This document shows, piece by piece, positions 1 to 9,522 of a stretch of DNA of 38,413 bases. The notes under the pieces were generated by a model. The model did no database searches, had not been told where the DNA came from, and was given only the letters and a program-made list of their open reading frames with translations. Where the stretch lies: positions 1-38,413 of the forward strand of contig CALSPN010000057.1 of the NCBI GenBank assembly GCA_943788245.1, read 5' to 3'. A program made the position numbers and the translations under genes. Within the stretch, counting starts at the first letter, position 1. The number at the start of each line of letters is the position of its first letter. The stretch comes from an uncultured Verrucomicrobiae bacterium (GTDB taxonomy: Bacteria > Verrucomicrobiota > Verrucomicrobiia > Limisphaerales > AAA164-E04).

Positions 1-4
1 TGAG

Positions 5-30
5 GCACCTCACCTTGCTTGTTGAGGTGC
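5..30. other. Perfect 8-bp stem-loop at window edge
   Basis: Positions 5-12 (gcacctca) pair perfectly with 23-30 (tgaggtgc) around a 10-nt loop. No T-run follows on either strand, so it is not a classical intrinsic terminator. It may belong to the 3' end of a gene left of the window or to the leader of xerD. Function unknown. Confidence 0.35.
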
Positions 31-108
31 AAAAGATCAAATTGGAAATCCATGAAATCGCGGTTTGCAATGGATTGCGATTTATTGGCATGTTGAAGTG
101 TATTAGGA

Positions 109-1030
109 ATGGATGCATTCATAGATGATTTCCTGCAGTACCTTCGGCAAGAGCGAGGTCAGGCAAAGCAAACTCAATTAACCTATTCAGGTATTTTGAA
201 CCGTTTTTCTCAATGGGCTAACGAAGAGAAGGGAATCGATGATTGGATATTGGTTGATTTGACGGTCTTGACGGCATTTCTGAAGCACGAGCAGGTGCGT
301 AAAGTGCCTTTTGGTCAAGGCAAGTTGAAAAAATTAAGTGTGGAAACGGTCTATCTGGAAATCGCCGCTTTACGCGCTTTTTTTCAATTTTTGTGAACGA
401 GAACATCATCTTGATTCGAACCCGGCTGAACATGTCAGCCTGCCTCGTCGCTGGAAACGATTACCCAAAAGTCTTTCTACTGATGAAATCAATGCCCTTC
501 TGAAACCTGAAGAACCCGAAACCCCCTCAAGATTGTGTGATCACGCTATTTTCGAACTGGCTTATGCATCAGGGCTTCGCATATCGGAACTATGCCATTT
601 AAGGTTGGAGCAGCTTCATCTTGACGCTGGGTTCGTTCAGGTCATTGGCAAAGGGAATAAAGAACGTGTTGTGCCCGTTGGTAGCAGCGCGATAGCGTCT
701 CTCAATCGATACCTACAATCAGGACGCCCCGCGCTGGTGACGCCCAAAACACCGGGAAATGTCTATCTGACTCGTCGGGGAACGGGGTTTGCCAGGGTGA
801 CCATGTGGTTGCGCATGAAAAAAAGAGCCGAACGAGCGGGGATTGAACGAGCATTGACGCCTCACATGTTGAGACATAGTTTTGCTACTCATCTTCTGGA
901 TCACGGGGCTGACTTGAGGGTAATTCAAGAAATGTTGGGGCATTCCAGTATTGCGACAACCGAAGTTTACACCCATGTCGCCCGTGAGAAGCTTAAGGAC
1001 ATACATCGTCAGTTTCATCCAAGAGCCTGA
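109..1030 (+). CDS. xerD: Tyrosine recombinase XerD (one frame break)
   Basis: Site-specific tyrosine recombinase that resolves chromosome dimers at dif together with XerC. The N-terminal SAM-like core-binding domain lies in the first ~95 codons. The catalytic domain shows the Arg of SGLRISEL, the beta-hairpin Lys in GKGNKERVVPV, the HMLRHSFATHLL box (HxxR), LGHSS, and the nucleophile Tyr in TTEVYTHV. HGADLRVIQEMLGH and the ending HPRA are XerD-like rather than XerC-like. The frame breaks at a T run (388-392): reading T4 instead of T5 joins ...LRAFFQF to CEREHHLDSNP and gives 306 aa, the usual family length. The start is the ATG at 109. Read literally, the first frame stops at 394-396, before the catalytic domain. 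A base-calling error is the likeliest cause. Confidence 0.93.
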
Positions 1031-1102
1031 AGATCACAACGGAATTGGCATTCATCTGATGATTGTCAGAATTATGTATCGAACAAACGGAAACAGTGAT
1101 GA

Positions 1103-2324
1103 ATGAATAATCCTAAACAACAATCAGTGGTTCATCAAATGGACAGGCAGGATAAGCTGCCTGTTTATCGAATCATGATGTTGGCAGGAGAAACAAGTGG
1201 TGACGGATTAGCTGCTGGTCTAGTGAAGGCAATCCATTGCCAAATTGCCCCAGACCGGCGCCTTGAATTTTTTGGGGCAGGGGGCGAGCGGATGAGAGAG
1301 GCTGGGGTTCATATTGTTGAAGACCTAACCAAACGGACCGTTTTTTGGGTTGAGCGAAGTAGTCAGTCAGTATTTTTGGTTCAAGAAGGTTTTTGACCGA
1401 CTTTTGGAGGAGGCATTTATTCGTCAACCTGATATCATCATCCTTACCGATTACGCCGGATTTAATTTAAGGTTTGCAGAGGCAGTTCGCAAACGATTGA
1501 ATCTCATCAAGGGTCATGATTCCTCATGGCACCCAAAAATATTGTATTACGTTTCACCCCAAGTATGGGCGTCACGTGCCTATCGAGTCTTCGCTCTCTC
1601 CCGTAGTGTCGATTGTGTCCTGAGCTTGTTCCCTTTTGAAAAACCCTGGTATGCGCTGCGTGCACCTAAACTTCGAGTCGAATTTGTAGGTGACCCCATG
1701 GCTGATCGCTATCGCAGCGTATTTAAGGCTACAGAGGAAGGTTTGAGCGGTAAACCGCAGGTCCTGCTGCTTCCAGGGAGTCGTAAACAGGAATTAAAAC
1801 GCCATATTCCCATTATGGAAGAGGCCGTAAATAGGATTCATCAAGCTCACCCATGCCGATTTGTGATGGTGCTTTCAAGTCGAGATCAGCTGATGATGGC
1901 GGAGACGTTGCTCTCCGAAAAGCATTTCATTGAACTCAGGATCTGTGGCTTATCCGAAGCACTCGCTCAAACGACACTGACCTTGGCGTGCTCAGGTACT
2001 GTGACGCGCGAATGTGGATATCACGGTGTCCCAACGATAGTCTTTTACCGATTGTCCTGGCTCACCTATTGGATCGCGCGAGCGATTATTAAGGTGAAAT
2101 ACATAGCGATGCCTAATTTGCTCTTGAATCGTCTGGTGTATCCTGAATTGATTCAATCCGACGCCAGACCAGAATCGATTGCTGAAAAAGCAATCCAATT
2201 TCTGGATCACCCGTCGCTAAGACAGGATACCAGACGCGCATTGAGTCATTTGATGGAGACCATGGGCAAGCCAGGCGCCTTTGAGCGTGCTGCCAAGAAG
2301 GTGCTTGATTACCTCCCTCAATGA
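1103..2324 (+). CDS. lpxB: Lipid-A-disaccharide synthase LpxB (one frame break)
   Basis: GT19 glycosyltransferase that joins UDP-2,3-diacylglucosamine to lipid X, making the lipid A disaccharide at the inner face of the cytoplasmic membrane. It shows the N-terminal motif LAGETSGD (residues 28-34), the FGAGGERMREAG block, YYVSPQVWASRAYR, FVGDPMADR, LLPGSRKQELKRHIP, and CSGTVTRECGYHGVPTIVFYR near the sugar-nucleotide site. The frame breaks at the T6 run 1341-1346; with T5 the protein reads ...KRTVFGLSEVVSQYFW and is 406 aa. It follows xerD by about 70 bp on the same strand. Its presence implies an LPS-bearing outer membrane. The start is the ATG at 1103; an internal Met close to the LAGE motif is possible. 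Confidence 0.93.
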
Positions 2325-2488
2325 TAAAGATGCGCTCAGGTTTCGGGGGGATGATCCAATTACAAAATATTTTCTTTTGCAATTCATTGGGATTGCATCA
2401 TCATGACCGGAATTTCCCCGCAGAAAACTCAAGGGTTGTGTGTCAGCCCGAATCGTGTTGAACGCGTTTTGCAATTGAAAATACAGAT

Positions 2489-4181
2489 ATGAGTGAGCAT
2501 CAAGATCGATTTGAAATGGAGAAGGCATTAATTGACTCTGTTGAGGGCAAAGGTGCCGTTGATAAAGCCAAGGTATTTGTGCGCCTATCTGGGCCAGGAT
2601 GGTTGCAAAGCGCCATTACACTGGGAGGAGGCTCGCTTGCCAGTGGACTTTTTCTTGGTGTGATCGGTGGTTATCAAATGCTTTGGGTTCAATGGTTAGC
2701 CATGTTTTTTGGTGTGACAATGCTCTGCGCGATCAGCTATGTCACACTGTCTACCGAATCTTCGCCCTTTACCAACATACGACGTCATATAAACCCCGTC
2801 CTTGCCTGGGGGTTGGCTTGCTGCTTCGTTGCTGGCCAATGTTGTTTGGGTTCTTCCCCAGTATGCACTGGCCTATGGGGCGATTACCAATAACTTATTC
2901 GCCGCTACATTTGCTGAATCCAAGGGGGAAACTTCCACTCAGGTGATGATCACGCTCCTCTTAATGGTAATTGTTATTCCAGTCACCCTCAGTTACGGAG
3001 GTAAAGGCAAAGGTATCAAAATTTATGAAATGATACTCAAAGTGATGGTCGCATTGATCGTACTCTCATTCATGGGAGTCGCAATCGCCTTGTCAGGATC
3101 GCTGGAATGGGGGCAGATTTTCTCGGGGTTCATACCAAACTTCTCGCTGATCAGTGAGCCCTCCGCCCAATACCGATCTTTCCTGGATGCCATCCCAACA
3201 GAGGTAGCACGTGTTTTCTGGGAAACTGAGATATTGACGTTGCAGCGAAATATCATGATCGCCGCTGCAGCAACTGCGGTAGGCATTAATATGACCTTTC
3301 TGCTTCCTTTTTCTCTTCTTGCCAAAAAATGGAACCGTAAATTTCGCAATCTTGCCATCTTCGATCTGGCAACGGGCATGGTCATTCCTTTCGTGATCGC
3401 AACCTCGTGTATCGTGATTGCTGCAGCATCACAGTTTCATGGTAAACCATTCACGGGACTGCTTGATACTTCTACGGGAGCCGTCGTGGTCAATGCTGAG
3501 AATCCGAAATACGGAGCCTACGACTCCATGCTTTCCAAACGAAACCTTACACAAGGACTGGAAAGTGTTGCCGTAGTGGACTCTGAAAAACAGATTGCTG
3601 CCATGCTTATTCAGCGCGGTACGGGTGATCTGGCCGGTGCCCTGAAATCTCTGTTCAAGGGAAGCGACGTCGTATCCAATTATGTGTTTGGATTTGGTGT
3701 GCTTGCCATGGCCATTTCAACCATTTCCATTTTGATGCTCATTTCAGGGTTCTGTGTCTGTGAGGCCCTTGGTAAGGAACATGGAGGCTTGGCGCACAGA
3801 CTTGGAACGCTGATACCGGTCACAGGTGTTCTTTGGCCACTTCTCTGGACAAACGAATCCAAGGCCTTTTTGGCTGTGCCTACTTCGGTATTTGGTTTTG
3901 TCCTCATTCCAATCGCTTACCTGACCTTCCTCTTGATGATGAATTCCAAAAAAGTGCTTGGTGACCATCTTCCAACCGGCGGTAAAAGATTGGTCTGGAA
4001 TGGATTGATGGGGCTTGCCTTCATCATCATGGCACCGGCTGCTGCGTGGAAGGCCTGGACGACCAATTTAACAATCGGGGAGCAGGTAATTCCATTTGGA
4101 AAGTATGCCTTGATTACATTTATTGTACTTGTGATCGCAGGTTTCTTTTTTAAGGAAAAGGAAAACCACGCTCCATCATAG
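2489..4181 (+). CDS. NRAMP-related transporter lacking canonical metal motif (one frame break)
   Basis: Polytopic inner-membrane protein of the NRAMP/SLC11 fold, 563 aa after repair. Residues 33-52 match NRAMP TM1 (GPGWLQSAITLGGGSLASG), but the metal-coordinating DPGN is replaced by LGGG. The counterpart of the TM6 MPH motif, near AVGINMTFLLPFSLLAK, also lacks the Met-Pro-His triad. A soluble insertion of about 90 residues (SQFHGKPF ... ALKSLFKGSD) interrupts the second half. The frame breaks at the G5 run 2808-2812; with G4 the sequence reads AWGWLAASLLANVVWVLPQ. Substrate cannot be assigned: the missing ligands argue against ordinary Mn/Fe uptake and leave Mg-type or non-metal substrates open. 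It converges on the secreted-protein gene, 13 bp between stops. Confidence 0.8.
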
Positions 4182-4194
4182 CGTTCAATCCTGA

Positions 4195-5073
4195 TCATTC
4201 ATCCGTCTTGTGTCCGGAACGGGTCCCAGTTATCCAGACTCGACAAAGAGCAGAGCCATTCTTGGCTTGAGGGTCGCCGACTTGCCATGCTTGCTGATGG
4301 GATAATGCGTCTTCATAGACGAACAGTGGAGCGGTGTCCAGAAGTGGATCAACGGACATGATGGAGTTGACTGGTTTTGCCTGCCATGTGCCGCCGTCGT
4401 CGTCTTCAATGTGTCGCCAGGTGCCTTCCAGAAAGCCCTCGCTCAACTTTCCCGTCAGCTGATATCGTGCATCAATATACTCAGCATTCAATAGAATCAG
4501 AGGATCATCAAAAACCCCTTCCGTGATCCAGGCGAAACGGTAGTCGGTATCCTGGTCGAATCGACCCACGATGGTGCGGCCGATCAGAGTGATTTCCCAG
4601 TGGAGAAAATCGATGGTCCCATCATGATGTGTCGCCTCGCAGGACCAGCGACCTGAAATTTCTGCGACTCGTGGCTCGTCCACGGGCGGTAATGCAAAAA
4701 ACAGCGGTTCGACAAAGTTCTCACGACCCTGGTTCAGCCGTCTGCTGAGTTTCATTGATCCATCCTTTCCGCGTGTTTGATAAATGGGGATGAACCCTCT
4801 GGGCCATGTTTGAGAAGTGACTGCGAAGAAGCGTGGTCGCTCCTCAGAAGCGCCCTGATGAAGGCTAGCTTCCTGGCCGCGTTTCACCCCTAGCCATGTT
4901 CCGCCCTCCTGAGTTGGAATATCAAACATTGCCGTCAACGACTGGTGTCGGCTGTCATCCGCCATGGCTGTGACCAGGGCGCTGAATACGCACACCATCA
5001 CCGTGGAGTAGATTTGTTTTGATGGATGCACTCGGTCAGATTTCACGATTGCCCTGCTTTCATATGGTGGCAC
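4195..5073 (-). CDS. Secreted protein of unknown function, lipocalin-like core
   Basis: I do not recognise a named family. The start is a GTG at 5073, three bases after the CotH-like stop. A second GTG at 5031 would give a tidier Sec signal (MHPSKQIYSTV... cut near TAMA/DD). The first half has a repeated-strand pattern (GGTWLGVKRG, RPRFFAVTSQTWPRGFIPI). From about residue 140 it reads SGRWSCEATHHDGT, then alternating beta strands (WEITLIGRTIVGRF, YQLTGKLSEGFLEGTWRHI), reminiscent of a calycin/lipocalin-type barrel with its G-x-W signature. That similarity is inference from pattern only. The tight spacing suggests co-transcription with the CotH-like gene and a shared envelope or extracellular role. 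Confidence 0.65.
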   Translation of the reverse strand: MPPYESRAIVKSDRVHPSKQIYSTVMVCVFSALVTAMADDSRHQSLTAMFDIPTQEGGTWLGVKRGQEASLHQGASEERPRFFAVTSQTWPRGFIPIYQTRGKDGSMKLSRRLNQGRENFVEPLFFALPPVDEPRVAEISGRWSCEATHHDGTIDFLHWEITLIGRTIVGRFDQDTDYRFAWITEGVFDDPLILLNAEYIDARYQLTGKLSEGFLEGTWRHIEDDDGGTWQAKPVNSIMSVDPLLDTAPLFVYEDALSHQQAWQVGDPQAKNGSALCRVWITGTRSGHKTDE

Positions 5074-5076
5074 GGC

Positions 5077-6885
5077 TCATCGATTGCTACCAATCACCGG
5101 TGGTTCTGACGGGGGATGATTCCATATGGGCATATCCTCTGCTTTAATTTCTTTTTCAATGTCTGCGCGTCGATTTCGAATGAACTTTCTGATCGCGCTG
5201 AAATCTACATTCTTTCGCTGTGATTCAGAGAGGTGAGGACGTAACATTGTCTCGATACGTTCCGTTTCCTTCAAGAGAGTCTCCTCATTCCAAAGTTCAT
5301 CCATCAATGCTTTCATGCGTCGAGCATATTCTTTTCGAACCTGGGGGATTTGATATAACTTATGTGCCAGACGACCCACGGTTCGAACCGACCTCGGTGA
5401 TGCTGGATCCACCCCAAGTGGACTGTGTTTTTCAAAAAGGCAATCTGCACCCCAGGGCATAAAGTGCAATTTGTCCGTTGCCGGATTTACGTAAACGAAA
5501 AAATTATTACGATTTCCAGAGTAGCCATCCCAAAAACTCAATAATCCCTCAATCGTCCAAAAAGTGTAAAACGCTTTCTTGTCAACCCATTTCCAAATGC
5601 CTTTTTCTAAATTAAAATCGCCTGTTTGCAGGTCTGCCTGCAGGAGGAAATCTGTGCTGCTGACGGTTCTGTTAAGTGCATGAACAGCCAGCAAGTTCCG
5701 ACCCTTTTTGAATTTATCAATGTGATTGCTGAGGTCAAAACTGCTCATCGCATAGTTCACCCGGTCATCCGTTGCATTGGAAGCATTCGATTGCCAATTT
5801 GGATTTTCAGGGGCGTTGTGACGGGCTATTTCCTGACCATTCAAGTAGGCAATGAATCCGTCATCGCAGCGTGTGCGCAAAACGATTTTGCCGGGGGTAA
5901 TAGAGGTCAAATTATCCAATTGAAAGGGGAGTCGCAAATAGAGGGATGAAGCTTTTCCATGCATCTCATCCTCGAAATCATCTTTCGCTGAAAAATAGGA
6001 TTCGTAACCTTCACCGTGTTCATAACCAACTGCGTTGGCAACATCTCTCCATGAAGAGTCATCGAAATCCTGGCTTACCCAGGTTTCATCGAATCTTCCA
6101 TGAACAGGTACCCACGCCTTGCCTGCGGCTGACTCTCCCAACAACGAATTTCCATCCGCTTCATTCAGTGCATTGATGATATTGCTGAGGTGTTTCAAGC
6201 CTGAATCGGGATCTCCAACCTTCAACTCAAAGCTCTTCTCCCAGTTGGGGAAAAAATCTACCACGGTTCCCTCATACAAGGCGCCGTCCGTATTCCCAAA
6301 TTCACGCTCCAATAGCTGTGAGCGTGCTGTCTCGACGTGACTGTATATCCCTAGATTTTTGCCGTTCACTGTGACTTTGGCGTAACTGCAGCGTGAACCG
6401 GGAGAGCCTGCCGCATCGAAAAATGCATAGCCCATGAACTGACTCATCAAGCTTCGGTCTTGTTTGTTGTTATTGAAAGTCAAGCTTGTCAATCCGTCGA
6501 TACTCAGACCGCGATCAAATAGGTTCAGTTTAATTTTCAAAGAGGGTCGCTCTGTATCTTGAGATCCGAAGAAACCTTTCTTCCTTAATCCAACCTTGGG
6601 AAATACGACTCCATCAATCGTAATATCCGCTTCCACGTAGCTGTAGGGAGAAGGTGGGGGGGCAAACTGGCGATCAGGACCCAGCGCGGACTGGAACTCT
6701 CGTCTTTGGAACCTGAGTTTGTCCCAGTTTCTTTCCGTAACGTTGATCTCCAGTGAAATCAACCGATCCGGGGGGAAGAGCTGGTCTAAATGCAGTTCTC
6801 CACCATGTATTCCCGGTGAGATTGCCAGGAGTAACCCCACACCCAAAGAAAAGCAGTGTCTGATCATGTGTATCGAAGTGGACAT
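5077..6885 (-). CDS. CotH-family kinase-like secreted protein with inserted jelly-roll-like domain
   Basis: CotH proteins are secreted atypical protein-kinase-fold proteins. I chose the ATG at 6885, which gives 602 aa with a Sec signal peptide (MIRHCFSLGVGLLLAISPG). ATGs at 6939 and 6867 are alternatives. CotH features in order: KVGLRKKGFFGS, RPSLKIKLNLFD (residues ~113-124), LTFNNNKQDRSLMSQFMGYAFF, YAKVTVNGKNLGIYSHVE, GALYEG, and NRNNFFVYVNPATDKLHFMPWGAD (~457-481), where the usual D-x-D of the metal site reads G-A-D. Between the halves (~256-421) lies an inserted domain with VPVHGRFDETWVSQDFDDSSWRD, VLRTRCDDGFIAYLNGQEI and GRNLLAVHALN, typical of galactose-binding-like jelly rolls. It lies downstream of the DksA-like gene and upstream of a secreted protein. 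Confidence 0.85.
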   Translation of the reverse strand: MSTSIHMIRHCFSLGVGLLLAISPGIHGGELHLDQLFPPDRLISLEINVTERNWDKLRFQRREFQSALGPDRQFAPPPSPYSYVEADITIDGVVFPKVGLRKKGFFGSQDTERPSLKIKLNLFDRGLSIDGLTSLTFNNNKQDRSLMSQFMGYAFFDAAGSPGSRCSYAKVTVNGKNLGIYSHVETARSQLLEREFGNTDGALYEGTVVDFFPNWEKSFELKVGDPDSGLKHLSNIINALNEADGNSLLGESAAGKAWVPVHGRFDETWVSQDFDDSSWRDVANAVGYEHGEGYESYFSAKDDFEDEMHGKASSLYLRLPFQLDNLTSITPGKIVLRTRCDDGFIAYLNGQEIARHNAPENPNWQSNASNATDDRVNYAMSSFDLSNHIDKFKKGRNLLAVHALNRTVSSTDFLLQADLQTGDFNLEKGIWKWVDKKAFYTFWTIEGLLSFWDGYSGNRNNFFVYVNPATDKLHFMPWGADCLFEKHSPLGVDPASPRSVRTVGRLAHKLYQIPQVRKEYARRMKALMDELWNEETLLKETERIETMLRPHLSESQRKNVDFSAIRKFIRNRRADIEKEIKAEDMPIWNHPPSEPPVIGSNR

Positions 6886-6980
6886 CTTATTGAAAACGTG
6901 CGGGTATGATTTTTCCTGACTGGGATTGGATCTTTTCATGGTATAGAAGAAGTTGATAGCGAGTGGATTTCTGGTGGGGA

Positions 6981-7322
6981 TCAACCTGCACAATGAACAC
7001 ACAGAACCGCATCAGGCTGAACTTCCAGTCGCTCTGCGTTTATCGTTTTCTTGCATCTGCCGCAGGTGCCATATGTTCCCTTTTTGATGCGTGCCAATGC
7101 ACTATCAAGTCTCATCAACTGCTGCTCTTTTCGACGGCGTAGTTCCAGTGCCATTTGCTGCCCTTGCATCGCATCCATTCTGGACAAACGTCCAATCGAA
7201 GAGTCTAACTCCACGACCTTTTCGCCATCATTATTCTTGTTGAGGTCGTCCTTGATTTCCTCATAAAGGCAATGGATTCGCTCCTTGTAGAGTGCCATTT
7301 TTGCAGGGGTCATGAGAGGCAT
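6981..7322 (-). CDS. DksA/TraR-family C4 zinc-finger protein
   Basis: Small RNA-polymerase-associated regulator type, 113 aa. A helical N-terminus (residues 1-80, including IGRLSRMDAMQGQQMALELRR) would form the coiled coil that enters the secondary channel. It is followed by the zinc finger with Cys87, Cys90, Cys108 and Cys111 (TCGRCKKTI ... VLCVHC). The DksA-type DxxDxA tip is not clearly present: the equivalent stretch is GRLSRMDAMQGQ, so full DksA activity is uncertain. It is shorter than E. coli DksA (151 aa), closer to TraR/YbiI-size members. The CotH-like gene begins about 95 bp after its stop on the same strand. It diverges from the esterase gene. Confidence 0.88.
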   Translation of the reverse strand: MPLMTPAKMALYKERIHCLYEEIKDDLNKNNDGEKVVELDSSIGRLSRMDAMQGQQMALELRRRKEQQLMRLDSALARIKKGTYGTCGRCKKTINAERLEVQPDAVLCVHCAG

Positions 7323-7502
7323 GGTAACAGAGGATCAGGTAAGGGTCCATCAGCAGCTTCATGGAAGTGATGGGGATGGCTTTCCTGATTTTTCAAACCT
7401 GCCCATGAACCCTGGAATTTGAGTGGGTTTTCTTGTATTTCAATCGAAATGATCATAATTCGCACTTGATTTGAAACTATGCGGCTGCCTAAATAATCCC
7501 TC

Positions 7503-8570
7503 ATGACCAACCTGAACCGATATTCGATATTCGTATATTTTACTACGCTGATCAGCTTAATTGGACTCATAGGCTGCGCAACCTCTCCTTCTTTGGCCAC
7601 TGCATCTGACCCTGATTCCGAAGGTGACGGAGATTACGTGGTCGGACCTGAATTTCCCATTGATCCAGATTTAACAGACAAGGGGAATCCCAAAGGAAAA
7701 ATGTTCACATTCGGGATGCGGTTGGCTGACAGTGGAATATTCAAAGGAAATGATGCGACCCTTGAGCCTGAGAAAAAACCAGTGCGGGAAGAGCGTAAGA
7801 TTTTTGTATATGTGCCTGCCGCCTATGAAGATGGAACGAAAGCTCCGCTGCTAGTGATGCACGATGGACCTGGTGGCCTGGATCTCGTTCGCCATGCGCT
7901 CGACAATTTGACCATCAGCGCCAATCCAGCCAGGAAGTTGCCCCCATTTATTGTTATCTCTGTTCAAAACGGAGGAAATGACGGTAAGAATAGTCAAAGA
8001 GGACTGGAGTATGATACGATGTCCGACCGATTGGCACTTTTCATCCAAGAGGAGGTTCTTCCAGCAGTCCTGAATAATGATGAAATCCGCGCAGCCTATC
8101 CTCGTATGGCATTTACAAAAGATCCATGGGGCAGGGGGGTGATGGGATGTAGCTCGGGAGGCGCCGCAGCATTGAGTATGGGTTGGTTCCGTCCGGATTT
8201 GTTTCGGCGCTTGATTACCTATTCGGGAACTTTTGTCGATCAGCAGGATGACGATGCCCCTGAAGAAACTTCATTCCCGTTGGGGGCTTGGGAGTACCAT
8301 TCTAATTTGAAGTTGATTGAAAACACTCCTAAAAAACCCTTGCGAATCTTTACTCATGTATCTGAGCGCGACAACCGGGCAAATGATCCTGAAGAAACTT
8401 ATCATAATTGGGTCATGGCCAATGAACGAACAGCAGCGGCTCTCAAGGCCAAGGGATACAACTATCGTTACATTTTCAGTAAAGACTCGAAGCATTGTGA
8501 TCGCAGGGTGTTTGAACACACACTGGCAGACACTTTGGTGTGGATGTGGCGGGGTTACGATGTGGACTAG
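7503..8570 (+). CDS. Lipoprotein esterase, enterochelin-esterase/esterase D type
   Basis: Predicted alpha/beta-hydrolase lipoprotein of 355 aa. The signal peptide ends in the lipobox LIGC (residues 22-25), so Cys25 would be lipidated. The hydrolase domain begins at RKIFVYVPAAYEDGTKAPLLVMHDG, typical of PF00756. The nucleophile elbow is GCSSGG (215-220, Ser217). The likely acid lies in THVSERDNRANDPEE and the likely His is His331 in DSKHCDRRVF. Such enzymes cut carboxyl esters of siderophores, acetylated polysaccharides or small acyl esters; the substrate cannot be read from sequence. It is monocistronic, divergent from the DksA-like gene and followed by a possible terminator. Confidence 0.85.
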   Translation: MTNLNRYSIFVYFTTLISLIGLIGCATSPSLATASDPDSEGDGDYVVGPEFPIDPDLTDKGNPKGKMFTFGMRLADSGIFKGNDATLEPEKKPVREERKIFVYVPAAYEDGTKAPLLVMHDGPGGLDLVRHALDNLTISANPARKLPPFIVISVQNGGNDGKNSQRGLEYDTMSDRLALFIQEEVLPAVLNNDEIRAAYPRMAFTKDPWGRGVMGCSSGGAAALSMGWFRPDLFRRLITYSGTFVDQQDDDAPEETSFPLGAWEYHSNLKLIENTPKKPLRIFTHVSERDNRANDPEETYHNWVMANERTAAALKAKGYNYRYIFSKDSKHCDRRVFEHTLADTLVWMWRGYDVD

Positions 8571-8594
8571 TCAAGTCGTTCAAATAATGTGATC

Positions 8595-8628
8595 CACAAG
8601 TCCTTTTTGTGAATTTTGTTTTTTTTGT
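8595..8628 (+). terminator. Possible intrinsic terminator after esterase gene
   Basis: A short stem (cacaa 8595-8599 with ttgtg 8607-8611) is followed at once by a T-rich tract (8614-8628), 25 bp after the esterase stop. The stem is only 5 bp, so the call rests mainly on position and the T tract. Confidence 0.35.
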
Positions 8629-9110
8629 GTTTCTCTCGAAGATGCGGAGTTTTCGAGGTGCCTGACATAATGCTCCCATCCCTTTTTTGTGTTCTCGTCA
8701 ATCATTGATCTTTCAATAGACGAATCTTTGACCGGGATTCGATGGGTATTTTTCATTCTTGGTTTTGTTGATTGATGGTCTTGATGAAAACTGTAAACGA
8801 AATCTAAAGAAAAAGGGGATACTCGAATGACTGATCATTGATGGTTGGGTAAGCATCGTCCATAGGAATCAAAATGACATGGCGCAATTAAAGTGAGGTA
8901 GGCAAGGGATGGATGTTTGAAATTGTCCTCATGTATCTTACAGATTGTTCTACGAGTAAATTTTTAATGGAATAATGTATCACAAAATGCAAAAAACGCA
9001 AAATGCGCATAACATTTTTCACAATGCATATTCGATTCCTGAGGCTTTTGAGATTAGGTTTTCCTCCTGCCTTCAGTAACTTGGAGAGAATTATTTTCAA
9101 GGTTGTAATT
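8629..9110. other. Non-coding, AT-rich intergenic stretch
   Basis: No open frame here resembles a protein family, and no RNA gene was recognised. The longest frame is an 82-codon minus-strand one (8888-9136) rich in Ile/Lys/Arg with no domain pattern. The stretch contains A/T runs and a local repeat of aaaacgcaaaatgcgcat type near 8990-9010. It may hold an unrecognised small RNA, or be the remains of a lost gene. Confidence 0.5.
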
Positions 9111-9131
9111 TGTTCATTGAAAAAATGAACA
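9111..9131 (-). terminator. Hairpin downstream of the Rieske gene, possible operon terminator
   Basis: tgttcatt (9111-9118) pairs perfectly with aatgaaca (9124-9131) around a 5-nt loop. On the minus strand it lies about 30 nt after the Rieske stop, at the end of the four-gene run. The tail after the stem (aattac) is not a clean T run, so Rho-independent function is uncertain. Confidence 0.35.
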
Positions 9132-9159
9132 TTCACATTTCCTGGCAGAAGGTGATGGC

Positions 9160-9498
9160 TTACTCCATGTCTATCCAGACTCCTGATTCACCTATCTCCA
9201 GAGGAATGGGGAACAAGTTTGCCCCCTTGCATGGGCCGTGGACGCATAGTCCCGTATCTGGTTCGTAAACCGCTCCGTGTGTCTGACAAAACAGATATTT
9301 TCCATCCTGTGTGAAAAACTCTCCATTGTCGAAATCCAAACTGATAGCAATGTGTCGGCACCTGTTTTCATAGGCCACCCAAGTGTCCTTCAAGCGCACA
9401 AGGAAACCTTCGCGAGGGACACCGTTTTGCCTATAATTAAATTTAAGCGTTTGGCCGGTGCTTAACTGATCTAATTTGGCGAGTTGTTGGCGAGACAT
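9160..9498 (-). CDS. Rieske-type [2Fe-2S] ferredoxin
   Basis: Small soluble Rieske protein, 112 aa. The two cluster-binding boxes are C47-R-H49 (ENRCRHIAI) and C71-Q-T-H74 (LFCQTHGAVYEP), followed by TGLCVHGPCKG and a proline-loop-like LFPIPLEI. There is no signal peptide or membrane anchor, so a cytoplasmic electron-carrier or oxygenase-ferredoxin role is more likely than a bc1 subunit. It is the last gene of the run SDR, LarA-like, M16 peptidase, Rieske, starting 24 bp after the M16 stop. The electron partner is unknown. Extra Cys residues at 86 and 90 lie near box 2, as is common in this family. Confidence 0.9.
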   Translation of the reverse strand: MSRQQLAKLDQLSTGQTLKFNYRQNGVPREGFLVRLKDTWVAYENRCRHIAISLDFDNGEFFTQDGKYLFCQTHGAVYEPDTGLCVHGPCKGANLFPIPLEIGESGVWIDME

Positions 9499-9522
9499 TT
9501 TTTACGGTTAGGGTTCAGTTGA

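Noticed and set aside
5384..5402. ggttcgaacc-like T-loop motif suggesting a tRNA
   Set aside because: It lies in coding sequence of the CotH-like gene and no acceptor stem or anticodon arm fits around it.
8888..9136. 82-codon minus-strand open frame in the 0.6-kb gap
   Set aside because: AT-rich, Ile/Lys/Arg-biased composition, no domain pattern, and it runs into a hairpin; likely non-coding.
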